Below are positions 1-9,166 of a stretch of DNA of 64,000 nucleotides, piece by piece. The translations under genes and the position numbers were made by a program. Under the pieces are notes generated by a model. It ran no database searches, was not told the origin of the DNA, and saw only the letters and a program-made list of their open reading frames with translations. This stretch comes from Marinobacter azerbaijanicus (lineage in GTDB: Bacteria > Pseudomonadota > Gammaproteobacteria > Pseudomonadales > Oleiphilaceae): NCBI RefSeq assembly GCF_030250645.1, contig NZ_JASSVS010000001.1, forward strand, positions 558,001 to 622,000, given 5' to 3'. Position 1 is the first letter of the stretch; every line of letters starts with the position of its first letter.

Positions 1-2823
1 GGCCACCCGTTTCATATCTTCCAGGGTCACGGCCAGCACCCGTTCCCGGAACCGCGCGCGCTGTTCGGGTGTACGCCCGAACAGGTGGTTATGAAAGGCA
101 TGACGGGCCGCGCCTGCGGGCGAGCGAGGACGATCCAGCTGACCTATGACACCGAGAATTGACTCCTCCAGTTCCTGGGGATCATGCTGCTCTTTCTGCA
201 ACCAGTCCAGGGCCTTGTCAAAATCCTCAAGGGTGTCTCCCAGCCGGGGGTCACGGTAGGAAAAGAACCGGAAGGTTCCATTCACGCTATCCTGGCCAGC
301 ACCACCTCCGTAGGCCCCACCTTTTTCACGTATTGCCCGGTGCAGATATCCATTGCGCAGGAAGCCACCCAGCACTGTCAACGCAGCGGCGTCGGGGTGA
401 TCAATGGCAACCGTGCTATAGGCCTTGGCACAGAAATTCACCTGGGTAGAGGTCAGCCAGGCTTGGCGTGTCTGATAGCTGACTGGCGTCAGCTTCCAGG
501 AATCCCCACCGTCAGAGTTGGTGTCGCCCCACACGGACTTCAGTTCCCCAAGCATGGGATCAAGCTGCTCTTCCTCACCAATCAGCAGGAATTGCCGCGG
601 CTGTTGGCGGATGCGTTCGTGCAACGCCGCCAGTTGCTCACACAGCCGGTCGAGTTCCGCAGGATCACCAAGGGATTTGTCGAGGGCCTTCACCCCGCGA
701 ATCGCCTCCAGGCCACCGAGCCGGAAAGACAGCCAGGCGCCGGGGCTGATCCCCTGGGACGCCGCCCCCATGGCCAGAGCATGTCCGCTGCCAGTGACAC
801 CCTGTTCCCTGCGGGAACGAATCTGGGCAATGAGTTCGCGAACCCGCTCTTTCTCATCAAACCGGGCGCCATTGAACACATCACTCAGCAAGCGGGTCAA
901 CGCCTCGCGATTCCGCGCCAGAGCCTTGCCATTGAAAATGATATAGCCCGACAGGTCCTGGACATCATCAATCCTTCCCTTGGCGGAGAAGGACGCGCTG
1001 ATGCCGCCGGACTCCGCTGAAATACGATCCTGCATCTGCAGGTAATCCAGCTTGCCGCATCCCACTTCCGGGATAAGGGTGGTGTAGTACGGCAACAACA
1101 GCAGCTCGTCCTCAGAAAGATTCGGTACCGGCACAACCACCTGCTCATAAACCAGGCCATTGGTGCCCCGGGCATAGATGGTTGCCGACATATCCCCTGC
1201 AAATCGCGCCTCTGGTTCCGGCAGCTGCAGTGGCACATCGGACAGATCCACCTTGGGCAGGATGGAATCGTCATCCTTGCGGGTCTGACGCTCTTCCAGT
1301 GCACGGGCCCGGTCAATGATCTGCTGAACCTCTTCGTCAGTCAGAGCGGCCTTGCGGCGGGCCAGGGCATCACGGATCGCCGCCTGGCGCCGGCTTTCCA
1401 GCTTGTCGTCAGGGCGTAATGTCAAGGTTACGCGGTGTGGGTTTTCCAGCAGCTTGCGGCGAATCAGGTCAGGTACATATTGCGGATCACGGATTTTCTC
1501 GCGCATATCCGCCAGTACCGGCTCCAGGTCCAGCAGTTCCACCGGATCGCCGCCGTGCACCATGGGCGAGATTGCGGTCATGATCAGTTGCAGACCATAC
1601 GGGAAGCTGTCGCCGGCAATTTCACGCTGATGCAGTTCAAGCTGGTGCAGGATGGCTTCCAGGCGGTCCTGACTGACCCCTTCTTGCACCACCTTTGCCA
1701 GAGTCTGTTCGATCAGTTGCTCAAGTTCACCCTGCTTCTCCGGCTCGCTGCCTTCAATGCCACACACGAACGTCATCTCACGATTGGAGTCTTCCAGGCC
1801 ACACATAGGCGAAGGAGAATGCCCGATATCCGTGGTCTCCAGAGCGCGCATCAGTGGCGACGCGCTGTTTTCCAGCAACACGCTGACCAGCAGCTGGCCC
1901 TCCAGATTTTCCTGCAGGTCGAAACTGTGCCCCAGCAGCCAGCCCATCACGATATGGGTCTTGTGGCTGGTTTCCTCGCCTTCACTGACGGCGTAGCTCT
2001 GGTCGACCCGTACCGGGGAAAACATTCGTTTCTCATCCCGCACCGGCAATTCCACATCCAGGTGGTCAAACCGCTTGAGGGCAAGCTCTTCAAACCGTTC
2101 ATGGTGTTCATGAGCCGGAATGTCCCCATAGGTGGCGAAGATGGCATTGCTGGGGTGGTAATGATGGCGATAGAAACGCAGCAGATCGTCGTAGCTCAGG
2201 TCTACGATATGGTCGGGCTCACCACCACTGTTGTAGTGATAGGTGGTCGTCGGAAACAGGTGGCTGGACAGGTTCTGCCACAGCTGGGATGTAGGCGCAC
2301 TCATGGCGCCTTTCATCTCGTTGTAAACCACACCGCGGTAGACCAGATCCGTGGACGGGTCTTCCGGTGTGTCGAATTCAAGACGATGGCCTTCCTGAGC
2401 GAAATCCAGCGGATCAAGCGAGGAGAAAAATACCGAGTCCAGATACACCGTCAACAGGTTATCGAAATCCTTGCGGTTCATGCTGGCAAACGGGTAAGCC
2501 GTCCAGTCGCTGCTGGTGAAAGCATTCATGAACGTGTTCAGGGACCGGCGAATCATCATGAAAAACGGATCACGCACCGGAAAACGCTCGCTGCCGCAAA
2601 GCGCTGTATGTTCGAGGATATGGGCAACCCCGGTGGAATCCATGGGAAACGTCCGCAGGGCCACAAAAAACACGTTCTCGTCATTGTCTGCCGCCAGGTG
2701 CAGATGGCGGGCACCGGTCTTGCGGTGACGATATTCCTCGACTGTCACATTCAGCGTGCTGATCCGGTGACTGCGTAGCTTTTCAAAAGCCGGATGGACG
2801 GCGTTCTCGATCACTGCGGCCAT
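1..2823 (-). CDS. M16C insulinase-family metalloprotease (presequence-protease type), 3' end cut by window
   Basis: Reading leftward from an ATG at 2823, an open frame continues without a stop to the window edge, giving about 941 codons. The inverted zinc motif HILEH lies at about residues 68-72, followed by TALCGSERFPVRDPFF, which is typical of the PreP/Cym1 branch of M16 peptidases (known proteins are close to 1,000 residues, so only a short C-terminal tail should be missing). Such enzymes are single-chain clamshells with an active N-terminal half and an inactive C-terminal half, and they degrade short unfolded peptides. No signal peptide is visible at the N terminus, so a cytoplasmic location is inferred. 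It is divergent from the small membrane protein gene beginning at 2922. Family assignment is secure; the substrate is unknown. Confidence 0.9.
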   Translation of the reverse strand, partial: MAAVIENAVHPAFEKLRSHRISTLNVTVEEYRHRKTGARHLHLAADNDENVFFVALRTFPMDSTGVAHILEHTALCGSERFPVRDPFFMMIRRSLNTFMNAFTSSDWTAYPFASMNRKDFDNLLTVYLDSVFFSSLDPLDFAQEGHRLEFDTPEDPSTDLVYRGVVYNEMKGAMSAPTSQLWQNLSSHLFPTTTYHYNSGGEPDHIVDLSYDDLLRFYRHHYHPSNAIFATYGDIPAHEHHERFEELALKRFDHLDVELPVRDEKRMFSPVRVDQSYAVSEGEETSHKTHIVMGWLLGHSFDLQENLEGQLLVSVLLENSASPLMRALETTDIGHSPSPMCGLEDSNREMTFVCGIEGSEPEKQGELEQLIEQTLAKVVQEGVSQDRLEAILHQLELHQREIAGDSFPYGLQLIMTAISPMVHGGDPVELLDLEPVLADMREKIRDPQYVPDLIRRKLLENPHRVTLTLRPDDKLESRRQAAIRDALARRKAALTDEEVQQIIDRARALEERQTRKDDDSILPKVDLSDVPLQLPEPEARFAGDMSATIYARGTNGLVYEQVVVPVPNLSEDELLLLPYYTTLIPEVGCGKLDYLQMQDRISAESGGISASFSAKGRIDDVQDLSGYIIFNGKALARNREALTRLLSDVFNGARFDEKERVRELIAQIRSRREQGVTGSGHALAMGAASQGISPGAWLSFRLGGLEAIRGVKALDKSLGDPAELDRLCEQLAALHERIRQQPRQFLLIGEEEQLDPMLGELKSVWGDTNSDGGDSWKLTPVSYQTRQAWLTSTQVNFCAKAYSTVAIDHPDAAALTVLGGFLRNGYLHRAIREKGGAYGGGAGQDSVNGTFRFFSYRDPRLGDTLEDFDKALDWLQKEQHDPQELEESILGVIGQLDRPRSPAGAARHAFHNHLFGRTPEQRARFRERVLAVTLEDMKRVA

Positions 2824-2854
2824 TCAAACTATCCTGTCTTTAACCAAATGGGGA

Positions 2855-2882
2855 TTGTAGGGTAACACGTACTTTCTATTAT
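2855..2882 (+). promoter_or_regulatory. candidate sigma-70 promoter for the 173-residue membrane protein gene
   Basis: TTGTAG (2855-2860) and TATTAT (2877-2882) are separated by 16 bases and lie about 40 bases before the ATG at 2922, in the gap between two divergent genes. The hexamers are partial matches to consensus. Confidence 0.35.
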
Positions 2883-2921
2883 CATGCACTAACCCGAAGC
2901 CACAAGGCAGCACCTGATTCC

Positions 2922-3443
2922 ATGACCACTGAACCCCATGCTGACATGACACCGGACACTCCGCCCGAACCCACCGGGCCTGGCCAGGCTTCCGCCAGCA
3001 AACGCCGGAAGATCCAGGCCCCGGAAGTGGCGGCCTACTGGGCAGAACGCCGCCGGTATCTGGATCGCATACGCCGGGTTCCCGAGATCCGCCAACGTTA
3101 CTGGCGGGCCATCGGCATTTATCTGCTGCGGAGAGTATTGTGGTCTTTCGGCTTCTTTCCGGTGTTCATCGCTTTCTGGGTGCCATTTGTGCTTTCCAGC
3201 TTTAACCCCGTGGTCATGGCTTCGGACCTGATTCCCCTGCTGGAGAACTTCGTCAACGCCAACCCGGAAGTTCAGGCCAACACTATAAGTACGCTGGCTA
3301 TTGCCTGGGGATCTGTCGGCTTCTTTTTTCTGGTGTTTGATTTCGTACTCACCCCTTTCAAATCTCCCTATCAGTACGAAGCAGATGTTTACATGCGCGC
3401 CTGGGAGCAACTCAACCATGATCAGCTTCCGGACAAAGTGTGA
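2922..3443 (+). CDS. two-helix membrane protein of unknown function
   Basis: The product has 173 residues. I do not recognise the family. The first 25 residues are Pro/Thr/Glu-rich and probably disordered. A basic, Arg-rich stretch with many aromatic residues (about 27-70) precedes a hydrophobic segment at about 72-95 (LWSFGFFPVFIAFWVPFVL). A second hydrophobic segment lies near 125-146 (LAIAWGSVGFFFLVFDFVL). No signal peptidase site or catalytic motif is visible. It starts with ATG and is transcribed alone, with a 160-base gap before the MORN gene. It is divergent from the M16 peptidase. The reading frame is supported by its membrane-protein composition and by the absence of a competing ORF. 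Confidence 0.75.
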   Translation: MTTEPHADMTPDTPPEPTGPGQASASKRRKIQAPEVAAYWAERRRYLDRIRRVPEIRQRYWRAIGIYLLRRVLWSFGFFPVFIAFWVPFVLSSFNPVVMASDLIPLLENFVNANPEVQANTISTLAIAWGSVGFFFLVFDFVLTPFKSPYQYEADVYMRAWEQLNHDQLPDKV

Positions 3444-3480
3444 TATGTCCTGCATTCTCGTTAACTTCAGTGACTTTGTG

Positions 3481-3510
3481 TTACATAAGATTGCCCCGAC
3501 TGGGTAAGAT
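3481..3510 (+). promoter_or_regulatory. candidate promoter for the MORN/PEGA gene
   Basis: TTACAT (3481-3486) and TAAGAT (3505-3510) with an 18-base spacer lie about 95 bases upstream of the ATG at 3605. This is a weak consensus match in the only long gap before the MORN gene. Confidence 0.3.
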
Positions 3511-3604
3511 AAGGCTGTGTAATCCCTGAATCCCGTTGAACAATGACAAGGAAACGGGCGGGGCATCGGCAGTAACACACGAATGCAGCATTGAGAGGTT
3601 GCCC

Positions 3605-4963
3605 ATGGTCGATTTCAGACCACTTCTGTTCATCAACGCGCTGGCACTGATGCTTCTGGTAACGGCCGGCTTCGCCTCTATGCGCGATGAGCTGTCCGTG
3701 GGTACAGGTAAGGCAGTCACTGAACCGGAAATCGAAGAAACCATCGCCACCGCGTCTTCGGATTCTGCAGACACCACGACGGAAGAGCTCTACCGCAAAG
3801 ACAGCACCTCCGAGGTCACTGCCCTGGAAACGCCACTGGAGGAACCCGCCACTGACCAGCCTCGCCGCCCGATCAACGCTGAGCCCTTCTCAATTCCCGA
3901 AGTGCCGGAAGACCCGAAGATGCTGGCCGTGGCCGAGCCAATGTCTGCAATGCCCGAGTCACGCACAATTGCTCCCCAGGAGTCCCCGGCTGAACCGACT
4001 ACCCGGCAGAAGCCGGAAGAACCACGCCCGACAACCGGCCTGCTGGTGCTGCGCTCAAACGTGGTCGGTGATGAGGTCACCATCAATGGCAAGGACTACG
4101 GCGCCACCCGCCTCGACCTGGAGCTGGAACCCGGCAGATACGAGGTCGTCATCAGCAAGGAAGGCTACAAGCCCTGGCAACAGACGGTGGCGGTGGCCGC
4201 TGGTAATGAAAAGACACTGGTCGGCAGACTGGAGGCCTACACCCGGGTCGAATACCGTAACGGCACCTGGATTGGTGGCGTCAGGACTGGTGACGGCACC
4301 TATGAAGACGCCGATGGCCTGCGCTATGAAGGCCACTTCGTTGACGGTGAGTTTGATGGTAAAGGCACCGCCTGGTACCCCGACGGCAGCCGCTATGAAG
4401 GCGACTGGCGTGAAGGTCAGCGGCATGGCGAGGGTACCTGGCGGGGTGCTGACGACACCCGCTATACAGGCCAGTTCCGCAACAACCAGTTTGACGGACA
4501 GGGCACGCTGACCATGGCCAACGGCGACATACTGACGGGGCAATGGTCCGCAGGCCAGCTGAACGGGCATGGCTCCCTCACTACCTCGGATGGCATGCTG
4601 TATGTTGGCGGGTTCCGAAATGACGAGTTCCATGGTGAAGGCACTCTCACCTATCCGGACGGTCGCCATTATGAAGGCGGCTTCTCCAATGGCGAGTTCC
4701 ATGGCAAGGGCAAGGAAGTGTTTGCCGATGGCAAGAAATACGAAGGCGAGTATATTGAAGGTTCGTTCCACGGTAAGGGGCTGCTTCGCAATCCCAACGG
4801 CAGCTCGATCGCGGCAACCTTCCGGTACGGCGAACCCTATGGACAGGTACGCCTGACAACGGCGGCCGGGGAGGTATTCACTGCCCGGACCAAGGAACCC
4901 GGTGTTTGTTATCGGGAAAAGAGCTATCGGGCAACCCAGTGCCCGAAACTGGAAGGCTGGTAA
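3605..4963 (+). CDS. membrane-anchored PEGA-domain and MORN-repeat protein
   Basis: The product has 452 residues. I chose the ATG at 3605, which has GAGAGG just upstream and puts a hydrophobic segment at residues 5-22 (signal anchor or signal peptide); an in-frame TTG at 3536 would add 23 polar residues. Residues about 25-140 are acidic and Pro/Thr-rich, probably a disordered linker. A PEGA domain follows (about 143-212; SKEGYKPWQQ motif), then about eight MORN repeats of 23 residues (about 215-405), each of the form YEGxFxxGxFHGKGxxxxxDG. Two Cys lie near the C terminus. PEGA domains are usually extracytoplasmic surface-binding modules and MORN repeats form beta-hairpin scaffolds, so an envelope scaffold is inferred. 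A receiver protein gene begins 49 bases downstream on the same strand. Confidence 0.85.
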   Translation: MVDFRPLLFINALALMLLVTAGFASMRDELSVGTGKAVTEPEIEETIATASSDSADTTTEELYRKDSTSEVTALETPLEEPATDQPRRPINAEPFSIPEVPEDPKMLAVAEPMSAMPESRTIAPQESPAEPTTRQKPEEPRPTTGLLVLRSNVVGDEVTINGKDYGATRLDLELEPGRYEVVISKEGYKPWQQTVAVAAGNEKTLVGRLEAYTRVEYRNGTWIGGVRTGDGTYEDADGLRYEGHFVDGEFDGKGTAWYPDGSRYEGDWREGQRHGEGTWRGADDTRYTGQFRNNQFDGQGTLTMANGDILTGQWSAGQLNGHGSLTTSDGMLYVGGFRNDEFHGEGTLTYPDGRHYEGGFSNGEFHGKGKEVFADGKKYEGEYIEGSFHGKGLLRNPNGSSIAATFRYGEPYGQVRLTTAAGEVFTARTKEPGVCYREKSYRATQCPKLEGW

Positions 4964-5012
4964 GCATCAGCCCGATGATGAACACACATGCAGTAAAGGT
5001 TGAGGTTGTGAC

Positions 5013-6113
5013 ATGGCGATCAAGAATGCACTCCTGGTAGACGATTCGAAAGTGGCTCGATTTGCCCTGAGCAAACTGCTGGAGGGCCGGGATATGGAAG
5101 TCAACATGGCCGGGTCGGCAGAGGAGGCACTGGACTTCCTCAACTCGAACCATCGGCCCGACGTGATCTTCATGGATCACCTGATGCCGGGCATGAACGG
5201 TGTGGAAGCAACGAAAGCCATAAAAGGCAACCCGGAAACCGCTGCCATTCCCATCATCATGTGCACGTCCAAGAAGTCGCCATCGTTCATGGAGGAAGCC
5301 CGCAACTTCGGCGTCTACAATATCCTCACCAAGCCACCTCACACAGAGGGGCTCAGCCTGGTTCTCGAGCAACTCGCCAGTGATGTGACCGAGGGCAACC
5401 TGCCCGAGCCGCCGGAACAGGAGCCTGGCGCACGGCCTGTGGAAGAGGAGTCTCTGGACATCCCCACCGATGCCTCCCTGGAAATGTCCCCCAAAGCCGA
5501 TGACGGATCGCAGGCCGGCGATGGCGGCGGCAGTCCGCAGGTGGTTCCCCTGACCAGTGACCTGATCGAACAGATTGCCCGTTCGGCGGTAAAAACCCAC
5601 ATCAACAACCGCCTCCATGAGCTTCTCAGCTCTCTGTTCGACGAACAGTTCGACCACCTCAAGCGGGCACTGGACGAATCCGGCAAGAAACAGGAAGCGG
5701 TTGTCGATGAACGCCTGAACGCTGTTACCGAGATGATTGAAGAGCGTACACGCAATCTCCGTGATGATGTGGCAGCGGAAGTGAACCTGAATCTGGGCCG
5801 CGAACTGGCCGACCTGCGCAAGGATCTGTCTCGCAACACGGGCTTCACCAGCGAGCACATGGCGGAGCTGAAGGATCACATCACCAGTGTGCAGACCATC
5901 GATACCGAGTTCTGGCAGACGCTGCAATCAGAGGCCATTCAGCAGGCCCATGAGATTTCCCGGGAAACCGCCGAGGACATCGCCCAGCGCACCATCGACC
6001 TGTTTGTAGCCCAGCAGCGCTCAGCCACTTCACGCATTTACACCATGGGCCTGGCAGCAAGCCTGGGTATTTTCGCAGTGGGTATTGCCTGGCTCTCAGG
6101 GCTTTTCGGCTAG
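5013..6113 (+). CDS. receiver-domain protein with coiled coil and C-terminal membrane anchor
   Basis: The product has 366 residues, with GAGG seven bases before the ATG. Residues 1-125 are a CheY-like receiver with the expected D10/D11 acidic pair, phospho-acceptor D55 (VIFMD), T85 and K107. About 130-190 is an acidic Pro-rich linker. About 190-335 is helical and heptad-like with no DNA-binding motif. Residues 343-364 form a single hydrophobic segment ending near the C terminus. A receiver tethered to the inner membrane by a tail anchor is unusual; DNA binding is unlikely. No histidine kinase lies nearby, so it is an orphan. It probably shares a transcript with the MORN/PEGA gene 49 bases upstream. 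Its 3' end overlaps the convergent nucleotidyltransferase gene by 18 bases. Confidence 0.85.
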   Translation: MAIKNALLVDDSKVARFALSKLLEGRDMEVNMAGSAEEALDFLNSNHRPDVIFMDHLMPGMNGVEATKAIKGNPETAAIPIIMCTSKKSPSFMEEARNFGVYNILTKPPHTEGLSLVLEQLASDVTEGNLPEPPEQEPGARPVEEESLDIPTDASLEMSPKADDGSQAGDGGGSPQVVPLTSDLIEQIARSAVKTHINNRLHELLSSLFDEQFDHLKRALDESGKKQEAVVDERLNAVTEMIEERTRNLRDDVAAEVNLNLGRELADLRKDLSRNTGFTSEHMAELKDHITSVQTIDTEFWQTLQSEAIQQAHEISRETAEDIAQRTIDLFVAQQRSATSRIYTMGLAASLGIFAVGIAWLSGLFG

Positions 6114-6722
6114 CTGACGCCTGATACGGCGCCAGTCAGCGGGTGTATCCACATCCGATCCGGCGCCGGCCATCGCAATCCTGGTCGCGCCATCTCTTGC
6201 GAGCACCGCAGCGGCTCCCCTGTCTCCCTCCAGCGCCATGACCTGAGGCCACAGGCGCCTGGGAATGTAGGCCGGCGCACCCGGTTTGCCATTGATATCC
6301 GCGGCACAAGCCTGCGCGGGGTCGCCTCTGGCCGCTTCGCCCAGCGCCACCAGTGACTCCGTTCCAATCAGAGGCTGGTCCAGCAGTACGATAAAAACTC
6401 CCTTGGCATGCGGCCCCAGACTGGCCACCCCCGCTTTTAGCGATGCTGACATACCGTCACACCAGTCCCGGGCAATAACCCAGGTGGATGGCTGAGCCCT
6501 GCAGCGAAAACGTACGATGGGGTACCAGGCACCGCTCACCACTGTGACGGGACCACCAAGCCGCTTTGCCTGACCGATGGCGTGATCCATCAGCGTACCC
6601 GAGTTCAGTGGCAACAGGGCTTTTGCGCGGCCCAACCGCCGGGAGGCCCCTGCGGCCAGCACCAACACGGGAAAGGCGTTGCGATCGTCTGTTCTGGTAG
6701 GTTCCATTGCCGCCTGCTCCAT
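6096..6722 (-). CDS. MobA-like NTP transferase (molybdenum-cofactor nucleotidyltransferase family)
   Basis: The product has about 208 residues. The N-terminal motif [21 protein letters not shown] is the nucleotide-binding signature of the MobA/MocA/GlmU-type superfamily, and VLLDQPL is the conserved acidic metal-binding strand (DxP type). MocA-type members transfer CMP or GMP to molybdopterin, but no molybdoenzyme or accessory gene lies nearby, so the substrate is open. The start is uncertain: ATG at 6722, ATG at 6707 (GGAG nine bases upstream) and GTG at 6743 are all possible. It converges on the receiver gene with an 18-base overlap, and its 5' end is divergent from the pterin synthase homologue. 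Confidence 0.82.
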   Translation of the reverse strand: MEQAAMEPTRTDDRNAFPVLVLAAGASRRLGRAKALLPLNSGTLMDHAIGQAKRLGGPVTVVSGAWYPIVRFRCRAQPSTWVIARDWCDGMSASLKAGVASLGPHAKGVFIVLLDQPLIGTESLVALGEAARGDPAQACAADINGKPGAPAYIPRRLWPQVMALEGDRGAAAVLARDGATRIAMAGAGSDVDTPADWRRIRRQLAEKP

Positions 6723-6817
6723 TGATTCCGCCACTCCAACCACGCGAGGCTGCTAGCGTTGGCGGATTTTTGCTAGAATTGGCCAATCAATCAACCTCTT
6801 CTTGCCAGGCGCCTCCG

Positions 6818-7669
6818 ATGAACCACCTTTTCGTAGACAATCTGACGGTTATCGACTTCGCCTATCTGGACGCCGCACGAGGGCTCGTGGGTGAAAGCTG
6901 GATTGTGGACGTGGTTCTTGGCGGTGAACTGGATGATCAGGGCATGGTGTTTGATTTCAGCAACGTCAAACGCACGATCAAGCGGGTCATCGACGAACGG
7001 GTGGATCACCGGCTGGTGATTCCCCGTGGCTATAGCGGCCTCGAATTGAACGAAGATGAGCCGGACCGCTTCACGTGGCATCTGAAAGACGGCGCACATA
7101 TTTTTCATCAGTCGCCGGACGAAGCGGTGGTCTGGCTGTCCTCCGAGAGGGTTGTACCGTCAGCAGTCGCCACCCTTCTTGAGCACGAGCTGCGAACAGT
7201 TCTGCCGGCAAATGTGACGGACGTGGAGATCTCACTGCGGGAAGATGTTATCGAAGGCGCTTACTACCATTATGTTCATGGCCTGAAGAAACACCTGGGT
7301 AACTGCCAGCGGATTGCCCACGGGCATCGCTCCCCCATCCGGATTGACCGCAATGGGCACCGGGACAGGGACCTGGAGAATCGCTGGGCGAAGCTTTGGC
7401 AGGATATCTACGTGGGGTCTGAGGAAGACGTGACCCGGCGCTGGGTGGCGGGAGATGGTATGGCGTATGTCACCTTCGAGTATGAGGCGAACCAGGGGGA
7501 GTTTGCGCTGACCCTGCCCGAGAGTCGGGTTTATATGCTGGACTCGGATACCACGGTAGAGCTGATTGCAGCACACATTGCTGAGCGACTGAAATCCGAG
7601 TTTCCGGAAGACACGATTCGGGTCAAGGCTTATGAGGGAGTCGGCAAAGGGGCTATTGCTTCGCGCTGA
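6818..7669 (+). CDS. two-domain 6-pyruvoyl/6-carboxy-tetrahydropterin synthase homologue
   Basis: The product has 283 residues, about twice a single QueD. The N-terminal half keeps GMVFDFSNVK and a DH pair of the family, but the zinc histidines expected in AAH and GHxY are replaced (DAARG and VGESW). The C-terminal half (from about residue 130) keeps HGLKKHLGNCQRIAHGHRS, with a Cys nucleophile candidate and His ligands, and KAYEG near the end. I infer one active and one degenerate domain in a single chain. QueD makes 6-carboxytetrahydropterin for queuosine, and PTPS acts in biopterin synthesis; no other pathway gene is adjacent. The start is set at ATG 6818, where homology begins; an in-frame upstream ATG at 6707 would add 37 residues unlike the family. 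Confidence 0.82.
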   Translation: MNHLFVDNLTVIDFAYLDAARGLVGESWIVDVVLGGELDDQGMVFDFSNVKRTIKRVIDERVDHRLVIPRGYSGLELNEDEPDRFTWHLKDGAHIFHQSPDEAVVWLSSERVVPSAVATLLEHELRTVLPANVTDVEISLREDVIEGAYYHYVHGLKKHLGNCQRIAHGHRSPIRIDRNGHRDRDLENRWAKLWQDIYVGSEEDVTRRWVAGDGMAYVTFEYEANQGEFALTLPESRVYMLDSDTTVELIAAHIAERLKSEFPEDTIRVKAYEGVGKGAIASR

Positions 7670-7683
7670 GTTTCCACAGGATG

Positions 7684-7707
7684 CAGGCCCCCGTCCATGG
7701 GGGCCTG
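7684..7707. terminator. GC-rich hairpin between convergent genes
   Basis: CAGGCCCCC (7684-7692) and GGGGGCCTG (7699-7707) form a perfect nine-base-pair stem with a six-base loop, 15 bases after the pterin synthase stop. No T-run follows on either strand, so termination may be inefficient or Rho-assisted. Confidence 0.5.
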
Positions 7708-7713
7708 GCCTCA

Positions 7714-7741
7714 CTAGATCAGGTTGTCTAGATCAGGTTGT
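7714..7741. repeat. perfect 14-bp tandem duplication across the transporter stop codon
   Basis: CTAGATCAGGTTGT occurs at 7714-7727 and again at 7728-7741. On the minus strand the unit encodes the last residues and TAG stop of the sodium symporter, so the duplicated copy lies just beyond the stop and the protein is unchanged. Confidence 0.95.
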
Positions 7742-9110
7742 AGAGGAACACCACAGCGATGCCGGCGGGCGCCAGGTATCGAAGTACGAACATAAAGGCC
7801 TTGAATGTGCCGCCCTCCAGGCCAATATCCTCCGGCAGACCTTCCCGCTTCATGGCCCAGCCAGCAAACAGGGCAATAGCGAGTCCGCCCAGCGGCATCA
7901 TCAGGTTGGAGACCAGAAAATCGAGCAGGTCGAACACCGTCTTGCCTTCAAAGAAGGCGATGAAGCCCAATGGATGCACGTTTTCCCACACGTTGAACGA
8001 CAGCACCGTGCCAATGCCGATGAACCAGATCGCCAGTCCGCCACCCAGAGCACTTTTGGCCCGGCTGACCCCCCTGTGTTCTTCCAGCCATTCCACCACC
8101 GGTTCCAGCATTGAAATGGCGGAGGTGATGGCCGCTACCAGCAGCAGGGCGAAGAAAATGGTGCCGAAAAGCGCGCCGCCACTCATCTGACCGAACGCCA
8201 GCGGCAGGGTCACGAAGATCAGGCCGGGACCTGTGCCGGGTTCCAGACCGTTGGCAAACACCAGCGGAAAGATGGCAAGCCCGGCAAGCAGTGCAACACT
8301 GGTATCAAGAACGGCGATGGTCATCGCGGTTCTGGCAATATTGACGTTCTTCGGCAGGTAAGACCCATAAGCCATGAGCACGCCAATACCGATACTGAGA
8401 GTGAATGCCGCATGGCCCAGGGCCGTCAGGACCCCGCCCGTGGTCAGCTTGCTGAAATCCGGTGAGAACATGAAGTTCACAGCACGACCAAAGCTGCCGC
8501 TGTTCATGGCGTAGAACACCATGGCAATCAGCAGGACAAACAGCAGTGGCATCAGGGTGTTCACCGCTTTTTCAAGGCCGGAACGGATTCCCCGGCCGAC
8601 AATAAACACCACAATTGCCATGAACACCGAGTGCCAGAGCAACAGTTCCCAGGGGTTCGCCAGCAGCCCACCAAACTGACCGCCAATGGCCTCGGCATCC
8701 GCGCCGGTAAATACCCCTGCTGCGGCCTTGCCGATATAGACCAGGGCCCAGCCACCAATGACCGCGTAAAACGACAGCACCAGGAATGAGGCGATAACAC
8801 CGTTCCAGCCGATCGCTCTCCAGCCCCTGGCAGTGCCCTCGGTTCTGGTCAGGGTGCGCATGGTCGCCACGGGACTCTGACCGCCGCGACGACCAATCAT
8901 GGTCTCTGCAATCAGAACCGGCACGCCGATCAGGAAGATGCATGCGAGGTATATCAGAACGAAGGCGCCGCCGCCGTTTTCTCCGGTAATGTAGGGAAAC
9001 TTCCAGATGTTCCCGAGGCCGACGGCTGAGCCAGCGGCAGCCAGAATAAAGGCCATCCGTGAAGACCAGAGGTTATTGGCCTGCTGGTGTGGTTGGGTAC
9101 TCTCACTCAT
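7728..9110 (-). CDS. sodium-dependent neurotransmitter:sodium symporter (NSS) family transporter
   Basis: The product has 460 residues. The N terminus SSRMAFILAAAGSAVGLGNIWKFPYI is the first-helix signature of bacterial NSS/SNF symporters, containing the unwound Na+- and substrate-binding region; GGGAFVLIY follows in helix 2. There are eleven to twelve hydrophobic segments overall, the usual bacterial size. Family members carry amino acids (LeuT, TnaT for tryptophan, Tyt1 for tyrosine). It lies 56 bases after an aromatic aminotransferase and the indolepyruvate oxidoreductase gene on the same strand, so aromatic amino acid uptake is inferred. GGAGAGAAGA precedes the ATG. The stop codon lies in a 14-bp tandem duplication. 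Confidence 0.93.
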   Translation of the reverse strand: MSESTQPHQQANNLWSSRMAFILAAAGSAVGLGNIWKFPYITGENGGGAFVLIYLACIFLIGVPVLIAETMIGRRGGQSPVATMRTLTRTEGTARGWRAIGWNGVIASFLVLSFYAVIGGWALVYIGKAAAGVFTGADAEAIGGQFGGLLANPWELLLWHSVFMAIVVFIVGRGIRSGLEKAVNTLMPLLFVLLIAMVFYAMNSGSFGRAVNFMFSPDFSKLTTGGVLTALGHAAFTLSIGIGVLMAYGSYLPKNVNIARTAMTIAVLDTSVALLAGLAIFPLVFANGLEPGTGPGLIFVTLPLAFGQMSGGALFGTIFFALLLVAAITSAISMLEPVVEWLEEHRGVSRAKSALGGGLAIWFIGIGTVLSFNVWENVHPLGFIAFFEGKTVFDLLDFLVSNLMMPLGGLAIALFAGWAMKREGLPEDIGLEGGTFKAFMFVLRYLAPAGIAVVFLYNLI

Positions 9111-9166
9111 TCTTCTCTCCGGCTAATTGTTTTTGTCGGATTGATTGGTTGTTGTCAAAAAAAGGC

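Noticed and set aside
184..2778. Long plus-strand open frames within the M16 peptidase region
   Set aside because: They are antisense to a gene with clear M16C motifs and have no family signature of their own.
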